Below are positions 27,893-36,577 of a stretch of DNA of 64,000 bases, in pieces (the stretch's first letter is position 1; each line of letters starts with the position of its first letter). The stretch is from Bacteroidota bacterium. Lineage in GTDB: Bacteria > Bacteroidota > Bacteroidia > AKYH767-A > 2013-40CM-41-45. Position numbers and translations under genes: made by a program. The stretch is from assembly GCA_004295015.1 (NCBI GenBank), contig SHNE01000020.1:62001-126000 (forward strand), given 5' to 3'. Under the pieces are notes generated by a model that ran no database searches, was not told the DNA's origin, and was given only the letters and a program-made list of their open reading frames with translations.

Positions 27893-28522
27893 TTAGCGTG
27901 ATATGCTTATGTCATAAGGAACCCTGTTAAGAATAGAACGTCCGAGGGTTACCTCATCGGCATATTCCAGTTCATCTCCCACTGAGACTCCTCTGGCTAT
28001 TGCAGAAAATTTCAGCTCCGATTTTTGCAATTGCTGTATTCGTTTGAAGATATAAAATGATGTAGTTTCACCTTCCATAGTGGCACTCAAGGCAAGAATC
28101 ACCTCTTTGGTTTCCGGAAATTGTAATCTTTCCAATAATGAATCAATGCTCAGATCTCCCGGACCAACACCTTCCATTGGTGAAATGATTCCCCCCAAAA
28201 CATGGTATCGTCCAGAATACTGCTGTGTGTTTTCAATAGCAATCACATCACGAATATCTTCCACGACATAGATCTGCGTGGCATCCCGATTCGGGTTAGA
28301 GCAAATCTGACATATTTCTTTATCACTGATGTTATGACACTGTTTACAATACAACACTTCTTCCCGGAGCCTTAACAATAAATTAGCAAGTCTTTTCGAA
28401 TCTTCAGATGGTGATTTTAACAAATGAAGAGCAAGGCGCAGGGCAGAGCGTTTGCCAATACCGGGCAGTTTGGCAAATTCCCCTATAGTTTCTTCTAAAA
28501 TTCTTGACGGAAAACTACTCAA
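27893..28522 (-). CDS. recR: Recombination mediator RecR
   Basis: 209 aa when started at the TTG at 28522, which gives MSSFPSRILEETIGEF, the usual RecR N-terminus; an in-frame TTG at 28546 would add eight untypical residues. Features are the helix-hairpin-helix LPGIGKRSALRLALHLL, a Cys4 zinc finger in YCKQCHNISDKEICQIC, and a Toprim domain with VVEDIRDVIAIE. RecR works with RecO (and RecF) to load RecA at gaps. It is divergent from the symporter gene with an 86-base gap. Confidence 0.93.
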   Translation of the reverse strand: MSSFPSRILEETIGEFAKLPGIGKRSALRLALHLLKSPSEDSKRLANLLLRLREEVLYCKQCHNISDKEICQICSNPNRDATQIYVVEDIRDVIAIENTQQYSGRYHVLGGIISPMEGVGPGDLSIDSLLERLQFPETKEVILALSATMEGETTSFYIFKRIQQLQKSELKFSAIARGVSVGDELEYADEVTLGRSILNRVPYDISISR

Positions 28523-28608
28523 GTTAATATGTTGATAAATCAGCAACGGGTTTGTTCCTGACAGACAGCGAAATTAGTTACTTCGAAGCGTATACACAAG
28601 CCTTCTAT

Positions 28609-30063
28609 ATGTCTCCTTCACTGATTATGGCCTGTGTGGCCGCTTATTCCATTTTGTTGTTCGTTGTAGTCTGGTATACCAGCAGGAACGCGGATAATGA
28701 GTCCTTTTTCATTGGAAATAAATCTTCCAAATGGTATATCGTAGCCTATGGAATGATTGGTGCATCATTATCAGGTGTTACCTTCATGTCTGTACCCGGA
28801 TGGGTAGGAACCACACAGTTTTCCTATATGATGGTAGTCTTTGGCTACTTTTTTGGTTATGCGGTAATAGCCATGATTTTGCTTCCATTGTATTACAGGA
28901 TGAACCTGACATCCATTTATACTTATCTGGATGAGCGCTTTGGAACCCGAAGTTACAAAACAGGGGCATTTTATTTTATTCTTTCAAGAACCATAGGAGC
29001 GGCATTCAGACTATATATTGTCGTAAACGTATTGCAAACTTTTGTCCTGGATGCCTGGGGAGTTCCATTTTGGCTTACGGTTGCATGTTTCATAGGACTC
29101 ATCCTTTTGTATACATACAAAGGTGGAGTAAAAACCATTGTGTGGACTGACACACTGCAAACTACATTCATGTTGTTTGCAGTAGTACTTTCTGTTTTTA
29201 TGATTGCCCGGGAGTTGAACTTTTCGTTCGGCAATATTTTGACAGAGGTATTTGACGGAAAATATTCACGACTGGTAAATACCGAATGGCAGGAACGATC
29301 TTTTTGGTTGAAACAGTTTTTGGGCGGAATGTTTATTGCTATTGCTATGACCGGTTTGGACCAGGAAATGATGCAAAAGAACATTAGTGTGAGTAATGTA
29401 AAAGATTCTCAAAAAAACATGTTCAGTTTCAGTATCGTACTTGTCTTTATCAATTTTGTTTTTCTTGCTTTGGGAGTGTTGCTTTATCTTTTTGCAGAAG
29501 CGAAAGGAATCTCATTTCATGGTCGTACAACAGATGATCTTTTCCCTGAAATCGCATTAAATTACCTGGGAAGTTTCTCGGCTGTATTCTTTATTATAGG
29601 ATTAATATCCGCTGCATATCCAAGTGCTGATGGGGCTTTGACTGCATTGACATCTTCATTCTGTATAGATTTTTTAAACATTAAGAAGAAAAATTGGCCG
29701 GAAGTAAAGCAAAGAAATGTTCGGTATGCTGTGCATATATCATTTGCCTTTGTGCTTCTCGCTGTCATTGTCATATTCAGAATGATTAATGATGATGCCG
29801 TAATTAATAAACTCTTCACCGTTGCGGGCTATACTTATGGACCCTTGTTGGGCTTGTATGCGTTTGGCCTGATTTCCAAAACTCAGGTTAAAGACAAATG
29901 GGTGCCTTTGATTTGCCTTCTTTCTCCTTTACTTTGCTACTATATTAACGATCACTCGGTAGCCTGGATGAATGGCTATAAGTTTGGATTTGAGCTTCTT
30001 ATTTTAAATGGGATGCTGACGTATTTTGGTCTGTATCTTATCAGAAAACCCAAAGCTCTTTGA
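28609..30063 (+). CDS. Sodium:solute symporter family (SSS) transporter
   Basis: 484 aa from ATG 28609, which gives the typical start MSPSLIMACVAAYSILLF; an in-frame TTG at 28552 would add 19 residues that lack the family pattern. About 13 hydrophobic segments are present, with the SSS landmarks RNADNESFFIGNKSS, GASLSGVTFMSVPGW, YKGGVKTIVWTDTLQ and the central GLDQEMMQKNIS. SSS proteins couple sodium to uptake of sugars, amino acids or vitamins; the substrate is not identifiable here. Confidence 0.9.
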   Translation: MSPSLIMACVAAYSILLFVVVWYTSRNADNESFFIGNKSSKWYIVAYGMIGASLSGVTFMSVPGWVGTTQFSYMMVVFGYFFGYAVIAMILLPLYYRMNLTSIYTYLDERFGTRSYKTGAFYFILSRTIGAAFRLYIVVNVLQTFVLDAWGVPFWLTVACFIGLILLYTYKGGVKTIVWTDTLQTTFMLFAVVLSVFMIARELNFSFGNILTEVFDGKYSRLVNTEWQERSFWLKQFLGGMFIAIAMTGLDQEMMQKNISVSNVKDSQKNMFSFSIVLVFINFVFLALGVLLYLFAEAKGISFHGRTTDDLFPEIALNYLGSFSAVFFIIGLISAAYPSADGALTALTSSFCIDFLNIKKKNWPEVKQRNVRYAVHISFAFVLLAVIVIFRMINDDAVINKLFTVAGYTYGPLLGLYAFGLISKTQVKDKWVPLICLLSPLLCYYINDHSVAWMNGYKFGFELLILNGMLTYFGLYLIRKPKAL

Positions 30064-30158
30064 TTTTCCATGAATAACAGAACGGTAATTCTTTGTTCTG
30101 TCAATGAAAAACAAGGCACTTGTTGAAAAAAAATGTGTTTTTTGAAGTGTAATTCACA

Positions 30159-30186
30159 TTTGATGAGATTGCTTTGATTACTTTTG
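30159..30186 (+). promoter_or_regulatory. Bacteroidota-type promoter for the LysM/RlpA-like gene
   Basis: TTTG (30159-30162), 16 bases, then TACTTTTG (30179-30186), matching TTTG / TAnnTTTG. It would start transcription around 30191-30193, so translation from ATG 30191 would be almost leaderless, while ATG 30206 has AGGA at 30196-30199 six bases upstream. Together these favour 30206. Confidence 0.6.
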
Positions 30187-30205
30187 CATTATGGCAGGAA
30201 AAAAA

Positions 30206-31240
30206 ATGATCTTAAAGGGGATCATCATAGGATTTTATTTTTTCACTTCAATGGAGGCTTCCGCTTTGGAAGTAGCAGATTCAATTGGAGTAGAAACAGT
30301 TTCCGGAGCACAATTTATCCGGCATAAAGTTGTATCCGGTGAAGGCTGGTATTCTATAGCAAGGAAATATGGCGTAAGTTATTCTGAAGTAAGGATGGCA
30401 AACAAAAATAGCGGTGACAATTTGAGCATTGGACAAATTGTGTTGATTCCCGCTAAAGCGAAAATAAATGATCCTCGTTTTCAGAAAAATTTTACAGACG
30501 AAAAAACAAAAGATGCAATAACACCGAAGAATGAAAGCGTATCTGAAAAAAGACCACCTTCGGCCAAATCAGTTATACATAAGGTAAAATCAGGGGAGAC
30601 TTTGTTTAGTATTTCCAATCAACATTCCATCACTGTTGATCAAATTAAAAAATGGAATGGACTCTCAGATAATGTTATAGAACTTGGTCAGGAATTAATC
30701 GTTGGCATTGATAACACGTTGACTAATAAAGTGAATCCTCAAAGCGAGAAAGCACCTGAAAAAGAACGTCAAATGGAGAAGATCGCTGTTGTCAAGCCAG
30801 AGCCGGAAGTAAAAAAAGCGGAAGTGGCAGTTGAAAATTCTGAATCATCAGAAAAGAAGGAATCTACCGTTTTGATTAAAACTGTTGCTCCTGATAAAAA
30901 GAAGGCTGAAGAAAAGAAAGAGGAAAAAAAGTACTCTTTCGCCAATGGAAGACAAGAAGTGAAGGAGGAAGGTATCGCATCATGGATAGAGGATGATGAA
31001 CTTAATTCCAATAAATATTATGCCCTTCATCGGACTGCTCCAATTGGTACGATAATCAAAGTGACTAATAAAAGTAATAACGAATCGGTTTTTGTAAAGG
31101 TTGTTGGTATCTTATCTCCTAATTCCGATAATGAAGGTTTGATTATTAAAATTTCAAAAGCTAGTGCCGACCGATTACGTGTTTCTGAAAAAACATTTGA
31201 GTCCGATCTTGTTTATGGTCTTTCCTCCAACTCCAAATAG
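30206..31240 (+). CDS. Exported protein with two LysM domains and an RlpA-like barrel
   Basis: 344 aa from ATG 30206 (AGGA six bases upstream); ATG 30191 adds five residues. A signal peptide ends near ASA. LysM domains are at about residues 35-82 (HKVVSGEGWYSIARKYGVS) and 122-166 (HKVKSGETLFSISNQHSIT), followed by a long Lys/Glu linker and a C-terminal double-psi beta-barrel similar to RlpA (GIASWIEDDELNSNKYYALH, PIGTIIKVTNKSNNESVFV). The NDRGP stretch that carries the catalytic Asp in RlpA is replaced by VGILSP. It likely binds peptidoglycan and may lack lytic activity. Confidence 0.85.
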   Translation: MILKGIIIGFYFFTSMEASALEVADSIGVETVSGAQFIRHKVVSGEGWYSIARKYGVSYSEVRMANKNSGDNLSIGQIVLIPAKAKINDPRFQKNFTDEKTKDAITPKNESVSEKRPPSAKSVIHKVKSGETLFSISNQHSITVDQIKKWNGLSDNVIELGQELIVGIDNTLTNKVNPQSEKAPEKERQMEKIAVVKPEPEVKKAEVAVENSESSEKKESTVLIKTVAPDKKKAEEKKEEKKYSFANGRQEVKEEGIASWIEDDELNSNKYYALHRTAPIGTIIKVTNKSNNESVFVKVVGILSPNSDNEGLIIKISKASADRLRVSEKTFESDLVYGLSSNSK

Positions 31241-31250
31241 AGGAAGCTAA

Positions 31251-32048
31251 TTATTCGTCCTTGAACTTGCTTTTTACAAGCTCCAGCATTTCATTGGCCA
31301 CACCGGCATTGCTGGCGATGATTTCAGCTCCAAAAATATAGTCATCCCCACCCTCGAAATCGGTAACAATTCCACCTGCTTCCATTACAATGATTGCGCC
31401 ACCTGCAACATCCCAGGCATTCAGGCCATTTTCATAAAAAGATTCGAAACGACCACAGGCAACATATGCCAGATCAGCCGCTGCAGATCCCAGCCTTCTT
31501 AATCCATGTGTGTGTCTCATACAATGATCAAAAACCTGCATGTATGGTTTCATGCGATCATAATTGTGATAGGGAAAACCTGTGGCTAACAAGGAGTCGC
31601 TTAAATGATTGACTTTCGAAACAGAAATTTTTTGATTGTTGAGAAAGGCACCACCATTCCGCCAGGCATAAAAACATTCATTTCTTGTTAACTCATGAAC
31701 TACTCCAAGAAGGAGTTTGTCGTCTTCAAGTAAGGCTATACTGATGCAATAGCATGGCAATCCATGAATAAAATTTGTAGTTCCATCAAGTGGATCAATT
31801 ATCCAGGTGTATTTCTCCCGCTTTTCTCCTAATGTTTTCTCTTCAGTAATGAATCCTGATCCGGGAAGAATTTCTCTGAGACCAACAACAAGCTGCATCT
31901 CTGCTTCTTTATCGACATAGGAGACCAGGTCATTGTGGCCTTTTTTTTCAATGTCTCCGGTCTTGAACCGGCCGGCCTCATGCTGAATAAACCCAGCAAC
32001 TTTTCCGGTGAGTTTTGTAACGTTCAGACAAATGCGTTGATGATCCAA
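31251..32048 (-). CDS. Inositol monophosphatase family protein (SuhB/CysQ type)
   Basis: 265 aa with a TTG start, two bases after the lgt stop. The lithium-sensitive phosphatase motifs are intact: EEKTLG, IIDPLDGTTNFIHG and NAWDVAGGAIIV, which supply the metal-binding Glu and Asp residues. The family hydrolyses inositol-1-phosphate, related sugar phosphates or PAP, so the true substrate is open. It is the downstream partner of lgt and convergent with the LysM gene ten bases away. Confidence 0.92.
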   Translation of the reverse strand: MDHQRICLNVTKLTGKVAGFIQHEAGRFKTGDIEKKGHNDLVSYVDKEAEMQLVVGLREILPGSGFITEEKTLGEKREKYTWIIDPLDGTTNFIHGLPCYCISIALLEDDKLLLGVVHELTRNECFYAWRNGGAFLNNQKISVSKVNHLSDSLLATGFPYHNYDRMKPYMQVFDHCMRHTHGLRRLGSAAADLAYVACGRFESFYENGLNAWDVAGGAIIVMEAGGIVTDFEGGDDYIFGAEIIASNAGVANEMLELVKSKFKDE

Positions 32049-32050
32049 GA

Positions 32051-33226
32051 TTATTTTTTTAAAAAATTAAGTTGTTTAATCCTGGCATCTCTACGCAGAT
32101 AAATTATCCCAATCAAACCAATAGTAAAAAGAAGTGTCGAGATCAGTTGAGCCTGAGTAAATGCAAAATCGCCAATATGGTATTTTGAATTTACGCGAAT
32201 ACTTTCTATCAAAAATCTTTCAATGCCATTAAGTATCAGGTACAGGGAAAATAGTATACCCGGAATGATAGTCTTCTTTCGTACAGCCCACAATACAAAA
32301 AATAAAAGTATACATGCAACACTCTCATATAAAGGGGTAGGGAAAACAGCTTCAGCGAGCTGATAGCAGTATCTGCCCTCACAGCCGGGGATGGGAACTC
32401 CTTCACTGATGACATTGTGCGGATAGTTGAAACTCCAGGCCCAATCCGGCAGGAAACTTAACCAATCAGGTTTCGCTGCATTGTTTACTATACCCCAATC
32501 ACCATCACCGGAAAGTTGACAACCAATTCTTCCTGTACCATAACTCAACATGAGTGCAGGTGCTGCTGTATCACACATATTGAGTGCTGAAATCCCGATA
32601 CTTCTTGCATACCAAATCGTGGTGATTGAACCAATGATCAAGCCTCCATACATTGTAAGTCCACTGCCACTAAAAAATAATCCTATCGGATCGGCCATGA
32701 AGTCACCCCAATATTCAAATATGTGAAATATTTTTGCACCCAATAAACCTCCAACAGCTGCTGCCATGGTAAGTTCGGGTACGGCTTGATAAGGATGAAC
32801 AGTCTCCTCAACAATCTTCGGACTTTGAAGTTCCGCCTTTTGTTTCTCACGGTATTTCAGAAATACAAAGATGGCTCCGAAAAGCAAACCTGCCCATAAG
32901 GAACCTTTCGTAGAGAGGATAAATGCCGGTGGGTCTGCAAAAAATTGTTCACTATTTAAGAAAATATAAATAAGCTTAAACCCAATTATAAATCCAAATA
33001 ATCCATTCCATGCCAATTCAGAAAATGAAGCTTTTTTGCCGACAAGAATTTTTCGTGTAAATGGCTTTACCAAACCAAGCTTTTCTTTACGCTTCAGTTC
33101 GAGTTTCATTATCCAGGCTCCAAGTAAAAAGCTAAGAGCCACCATGGTCCCGAACATAGGCGGAAAGGATACCTTGAAACTTGTTCCAAGAAGATCGTTA
33201 AATAAGTCAGACAGACCAGGGTACAT
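32051..33226 (-). CDS. lgt: Prolipoprotein diacylglyceryl transferase
   Basis: 391 aa, about 100 residues longer than E. coli Lgt. It has multiple membrane segments and the signature GTGRIGCQLSGDGDWG, with the key Arg and Gly residues, plus GLTMYGGLIIGS, where E. coli has HGG. The extra length comes mainly from an N-terminal pair of helices and the long loop near YREKQKAELQ. Lgt transfers diacylglycerol from phosphatidylglycerol to the lipobox Cys of prolipoproteins, several of which are encoded in this window. Confidence 0.93.
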   Translation of the reverse strand: MYPGLSDLFNDLLGTSFKVSFPPMFGTMVALSFLLGAWIMKLELKRKEKLGLVKPFTRKILVGKKASFSELAWNGLFGFIIGFKLIYIFLNSEQFFADPPAFILSTKGSLWAGLLFGAIFVFLKYREKQKAELQSPKIVEETVHPYQAVPELTMAAAVGGLLGAKIFHIFEYWGDFMADPIGLFFSGSGLTMYGGLIIGSITTIWYARSIGISALNMCDTAAPALMLSYGTGRIGCQLSGDGDWGIVNNAAKPDWLSFLPDWAWSFNYPHNVISEGVPIPGCEGRYCYQLAEAVFPTPLYESVACILLFFVLWAVRKKTIIPGILFSLYLILNGIERFLIESIRVNSKYHIGDFAFTQAQLISTLLFTIGLIGIIYLRRDARIKQLNFLKK

Positions 33227-33302
33227 GTATAAAAATTCTTAGGATGATTTGGTTAGATTGGCGATATAGATGCAGGGGTACAGATAAAAAAGAAAAACAA
33301 AA

Positions 33303-34646
33303 TCATTGAACCAAATTTCGTTCTTCAACGAATTCTGATTCAACTGCAAGCTCATCATTGCTTAATTTCAATAATGAAACATAATGAAGACTGTTTATCA
33401 GAGAGGAATCATATGGAATACTCACTTTAACATAATTCCTTGTAAAACCATGCATACGACTGCTTTTATGATCAGCTTCGATTAACACCTCATGGTTCTT
33501 TCCTAGCTGGCTAGTATAAAATTTTCTGAGTTTTTTCTCAGATAGAATCCTGAGCATCTTGTTTCGTTCTTTGCGAATGTGTAACGGAACTATATGATTC
33601 ATCAGCACAGCATCAGTATTCTCCCGCTCAGAGTAGGTAAATACATGCAAGTAAGAAATCTCCAGGCTGTTGAGGTAGTTATATGTCTCAAGAAAATCTT
33701 CTTCCGATTCTCCGGGAAAACCCACAATCACATCTGCACCAATACAAGAATCCGGAATTAATTTTTTAATCTGACTAATTCGATCAGAATAAAGATCGCG
33801 ATTGTATCGCCGACGCATTAGTCCGAGAATTTTATTCGATCCTGATTGAAGAGGAATATGAAAATGTGGAACAAATCTCTTTGAGGCAGCAACGAAATCG
33901 ATAATATCATTCGTGAGAAGATTCGGTTCTATCGAAGAAATCCTAAACCGTTCAATTCCTTCCACCTCATCCAAAGATTTGATTAAAGTCAGAAAATCGG
34001 TATCCTTAATTGTATTCTTTGCACCTTGTTTTGTCCCAAAATCACCAATATTTACTCCGGTCAGAACAATTTCTTTTATGCCACGGCCTGAAATTTCACG
34101 GGCATTACTCACAACATTTGAAAGTGAATCACTGCGACTTTTACCTCGTGCAAGGGGAATGGTGCAATAGCTGCAGGTGTAATCACATCCATCCTGAACT
34201 TTAAGAAATGTACGCGTTCTGTCACCCATTGAATATGAACTGACAAAAAAATCAGCATCCTCTACTGAACATGAATGGATTTCTGTATTATTCTTTTTCT
34301 TAAAATCCGTCAGGTAATCAACAATATTGAATTTTTCTGTGGCACCTAAGACAAGGTCAACGCCGGGCATTTCTGCGATCTCTTCAGGTTTTAATTGAGC
34401 ATAGCAACCTATAACAGCGATAAAGGAATTCGGGTTAGCCTGCAAGGCTTTACGAACTACTGATCTGCATTCCTTATTTGCATTCTCGGTAACAGAACAG
34501 GTATTAATTATAACAACATCAGCACCATCATCCATGTTGCTTTTTCGGAAACCGGCAGCCATTAATGTTCTGCCAATGGTAGAAGTTTCTGCAAAATTTA
34601 ATTTGCATCCTAGAGTAAAAAAGGAAACGGTGGGCTGGATTTGCAT
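33303..34646 (-). CDS. mtaB: tRNA (t6A37) C2-methylthiotransferase MtaB
   Basis: 447 aa from ATG 34646, giving MQIQPTVSFFTLGCKLNFAE, the usual start of MtaB; an upstream ATG at 34700 would add 18 residues and lie above the promoter. It contains the UPF0004 domain with three Cys (GCKLN, NTCSVTENA, GCYAQ), the radical-SAM motif CDYTCSYCTIPLARG and a C-terminal TRAM-like region. It adds a methylthio group to t6A37 of tRNA. The t6A itself is made by the TsaD complex, whose gene is also in the window. Confidence 0.94.
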   Translation of the reverse strand: MQIQPTVSFFTLGCKLNFAETSTIGRTLMAAGFRKSNMDDGADVVIINTCSVTENANKECRSVVRKALQANPNSFIAVIGCYAQLKPEEIAEMPGVDLVLGATEKFNIVDYLTDFKKKNNTEIHSCSVEDADFFVSSYSMGDRTRTFLKVQDGCDYTCSYCTIPLARGKSRSDSLSNVVSNAREISGRGIKEIVLTGVNIGDFGTKQGAKNTIKDTDFLTLIKSLDEVEGIERFRISSIEPNLLTNDIIDFVAASKRFVPHFHIPLQSGSNKILGLMRRRYNRDLYSDRISQIKKLIPDSCIGADVIVGFPGESEEDFLETYNYLNSLEISYLHVFTYSERENTDAVLMNHIVPLHIRKERNKMLRILSEKKLRKFYTSQLGKNHEVLIEADHKSSRMHGFTRNYVKVSIPYDSSLINSLHYVSLLKLSNDELAVESEFVEERNLVQ

Positions 34647-34655
34647 TTGGATGCA

Positions 34656-34685
34656 CAAAGTTAAGAAAGCAAGCCATATGAGCAA
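34656..34685 (-). promoter_or_regulatory. Bacteroidota-type promoter for mtaB
   Basis: On the minus strand, TTG (34685-34683), a 19-base spacer, then TAACTTTG (34663-34656) match the TTG/TAnnTTTG consensus. The -7 box ends nine bases before the ATG at 34646, so the leader is very short, and this rules out the in-frame ATG at 34700. Confidence 0.62.
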
Positions 34686-34897
34686 TTTGTACCTTTTCAA
34701 TTAGATTGCATTCTTATTATATATAACTGAATATCAATGTCTTTAAAGCGTTTCTAAGACTTAAACAAATCGGTTTTTTGCGGAATGTAAAATTTCAATG
34801 ACTAAAGCCTGATCCGTATACACAGAGCTTATAAGGTTATTAGAGTGTGACGTTAATAATTTAAGCCATTTCTTAGAAGATCAATAGTCATTGCTAA

Positions 34898-34905
34898 TAG
34901 CTTTG
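34898..34905 (+). promoter_or_regulatory. Possible -7 box (TAGCTTTG) at the binding-protein gene
   Basis: TAGCTTTG matches TAnnTTTG and ends four bases before ATG 34910, which would imply a leaderless message. No TTTG -33 element is at the right distance, so this is tentative. Confidence 0.35.
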
Positions 34906-34909
34906 TAAA

Positions 34910-36568
34910 ATGCGTTTAGTCTGCTTATTAATTTCTTGTCACATTCTCATGTACTCTTGCAGCCCAAGAGAAAATCAGAATAGCGATAAAACCGTTTTCA
35001 GGTATAATGAAGCTGCCGGAATTTCATCTTTAGATCCGGCATTTGCTAAAGACCAGGCAAGTATTTGGCCTTGCACACAGCTGTTTAATGGTCTTGTACA
35101 GCTTGACAGCTCGTTGAAGGTGGTGCCATCCATTGCACATTCTTGGGAGATTCTTGAGCAAGGCAAAGTCTATATTTTTCATTTAAAATCAGATGTCTAT
35201 TTCCATGATGATGATCTTTTTGAAAAATACACTAAATCAAATGCCTCAAAAACCCGAAAAGTTGTCGCCGATGATTTCGTTTACAGTTTAAACCGTCTGG
35301 TTGATCCTCAAGTAGCCAGTCCGGGTGCTTGGGTAGTGAATGCCGTTGAAACAGATGCTCTTGGTAAATTAAGCGGCGTCATGGCATTAAATGATTCGAC
35401 TCTTAGAATTCAGCTCAAGCATTCCTTTCCTGCCTTTCTTTCACTTTTATCTATGCCTTACTGTTCTGTGCTACCTAAAGAAATAGTAGATCATTATGGC
35501 GCAGATTTTCGAAAGCATCCATGTGGTACCGGGCCTTTTAAATTTTCCATGTGGAAAGAGGGACTGAGTTTGGTATTTCTTAAAAATGAAAATTATTTTG
35601 AGAAGCTGGGGAATAAACAGTTGCCCTTTCTTGATGCAGTACAAATTTCATTTATTAACGATAAACAAAGTGCATTCATCGAATTTCTGAAAGGCAATCT
35701 GGATTTTATTTCCGGACTGGATGCGAGCTATAAGGATGAATTACTCACGAGAGATGGAAAATTGCAGGAACGTCACAAGGATCGTTTTCAGTTGCAAACC
35801 TTGCCTTACCTGAACACTGAATATTTGGGTGTACTGATGCAATTTTCAAATTCTAACGAAGCGCTGCAGCCTTTGAAGGAGAAAAAAATCAGACAAGCTT
35901 TAAGTCTTGGTTTTGATAAATCAAAAATGATCAGCTTCCTCAGAAATAACATGGGCACGCCGGGAATTTATGGATTTGTTCCTCCGGGAATGCCCTATTT
36001 TGATACAGATCCAGTTCATGGTTACAATTTTGATCGAAAGAAAGCGACTGAACTTTTAATTGAAGCAGGCTTTCCAAATGCGAAAGGGATTCCTGAAATC
36101 ATACTGAGCACAACATCGACCTATTTGGATCTTTGCGAGTTCATCAAAAGTGAATGGGAGTCTTTGGGTTTTAAAATAAAAATCGATGTGAATCAGGCTG
36201 CCATTCATCGTAAAATGGTTGCCGAACAAAAATTAAGTTTTTTCAGAGGGTCATGGATAGCCGATTATCCGGATGCCGAGAATTACCTCAGTTTATTTTA
36301 CTCGAAAAATTTTGCTCCTGCAGGTCCAAATTATACTCATTATAGCAATCCTGAATTTGATAAGCTTTATGAACTCTCATCTCAGGAAACGAATGATTCA
36401 ATTCGTGCAAGCTATTACAAGAATATGGATCAAATGTTGACTGATGATGCAGTGGTAATTGTTTTATACTATGATAAAGTATTAAGACTAAGCCAGAATA
36501 GTATTCGGGGACTGAACAACAATGCGATGAATCTTTTGGTGTTAAAAACTGTTCAAAAGGAACAGTAA
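34910..36568 (+). CDS. Extracellular solute-binding lipoprotein, family 5 (peptide/nickel type)
   Basis: 552 aa. A very short signal peptide ends in the lipobox LMYSC (Cys at residue 17). The family 5 pattern follows: GISSLDPAFAKDQASIWPC, LFNGLVQLD, the KVVADDFVYSLNRLVDP region, GTGPFKF and, near the end, PDAENYLSLFYSKNFAP. Such proteins bind oligopeptides or other ligands in the periplasm for ABC uptake. No permease or ATPase gene is adjacent, so its transporter must be elsewhere or it works alone. Confidence 0.9.
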   Translation: MRLVCLLISCHILMYSCSPRENQNSDKTVFRYNEAAGISSLDPAFAKDQASIWPCTQLFNGLVQLDSSLKVVPSIAHSWEILEQGKVYIFHLKSDVYFHDDDLFEKYTKSNASKTRKVVADDFVYSLNRLVDPQVASPGAWVVNAVETDALGKLSGVMALNDSTLRIQLKHSFPAFLSLLSMPYCSVLPKEIVDHYGADFRKHPCGTGPFKFSMWKEGLSLVFLKNENYFEKLGNKQLPFLDAVQISFINDKQSAFIEFLKGNLDFISGLDASYKDELLTRDGKLQERHKDRFQLQTLPYLNTEYLGVLMQFSNSNEALQPLKEKKIRQALSLGFDKSKMISFLRNNMGTPGIYGFVPPGMPYFDTDPVHGYNFDRKKATELLIEAGFPNAKGIPEIILSTTSTYLDLCEFIKSEWESLGFKIKIDVNQAAIHRKMVAEQKLSFFRGSWIADYPDAENYLSLFYSKNFAPAGPNYTHYSNPEFDKLYELSSQETNDSIRASYYKNMDQMLTDDAVVIVLYYDKVLRLSQNSIRGLNNNAMNLLVLKTVQKEQ

Positions 36569-36577
36569 ATCAGTTCA

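Noticed and set aside
30077-30101. Hairpin ACAGAAC...GTTCTGT after the symporter gene as a terminator
   Set aside because: The stem is short (7 bp), the loop is 11 bases and there is no T tract.
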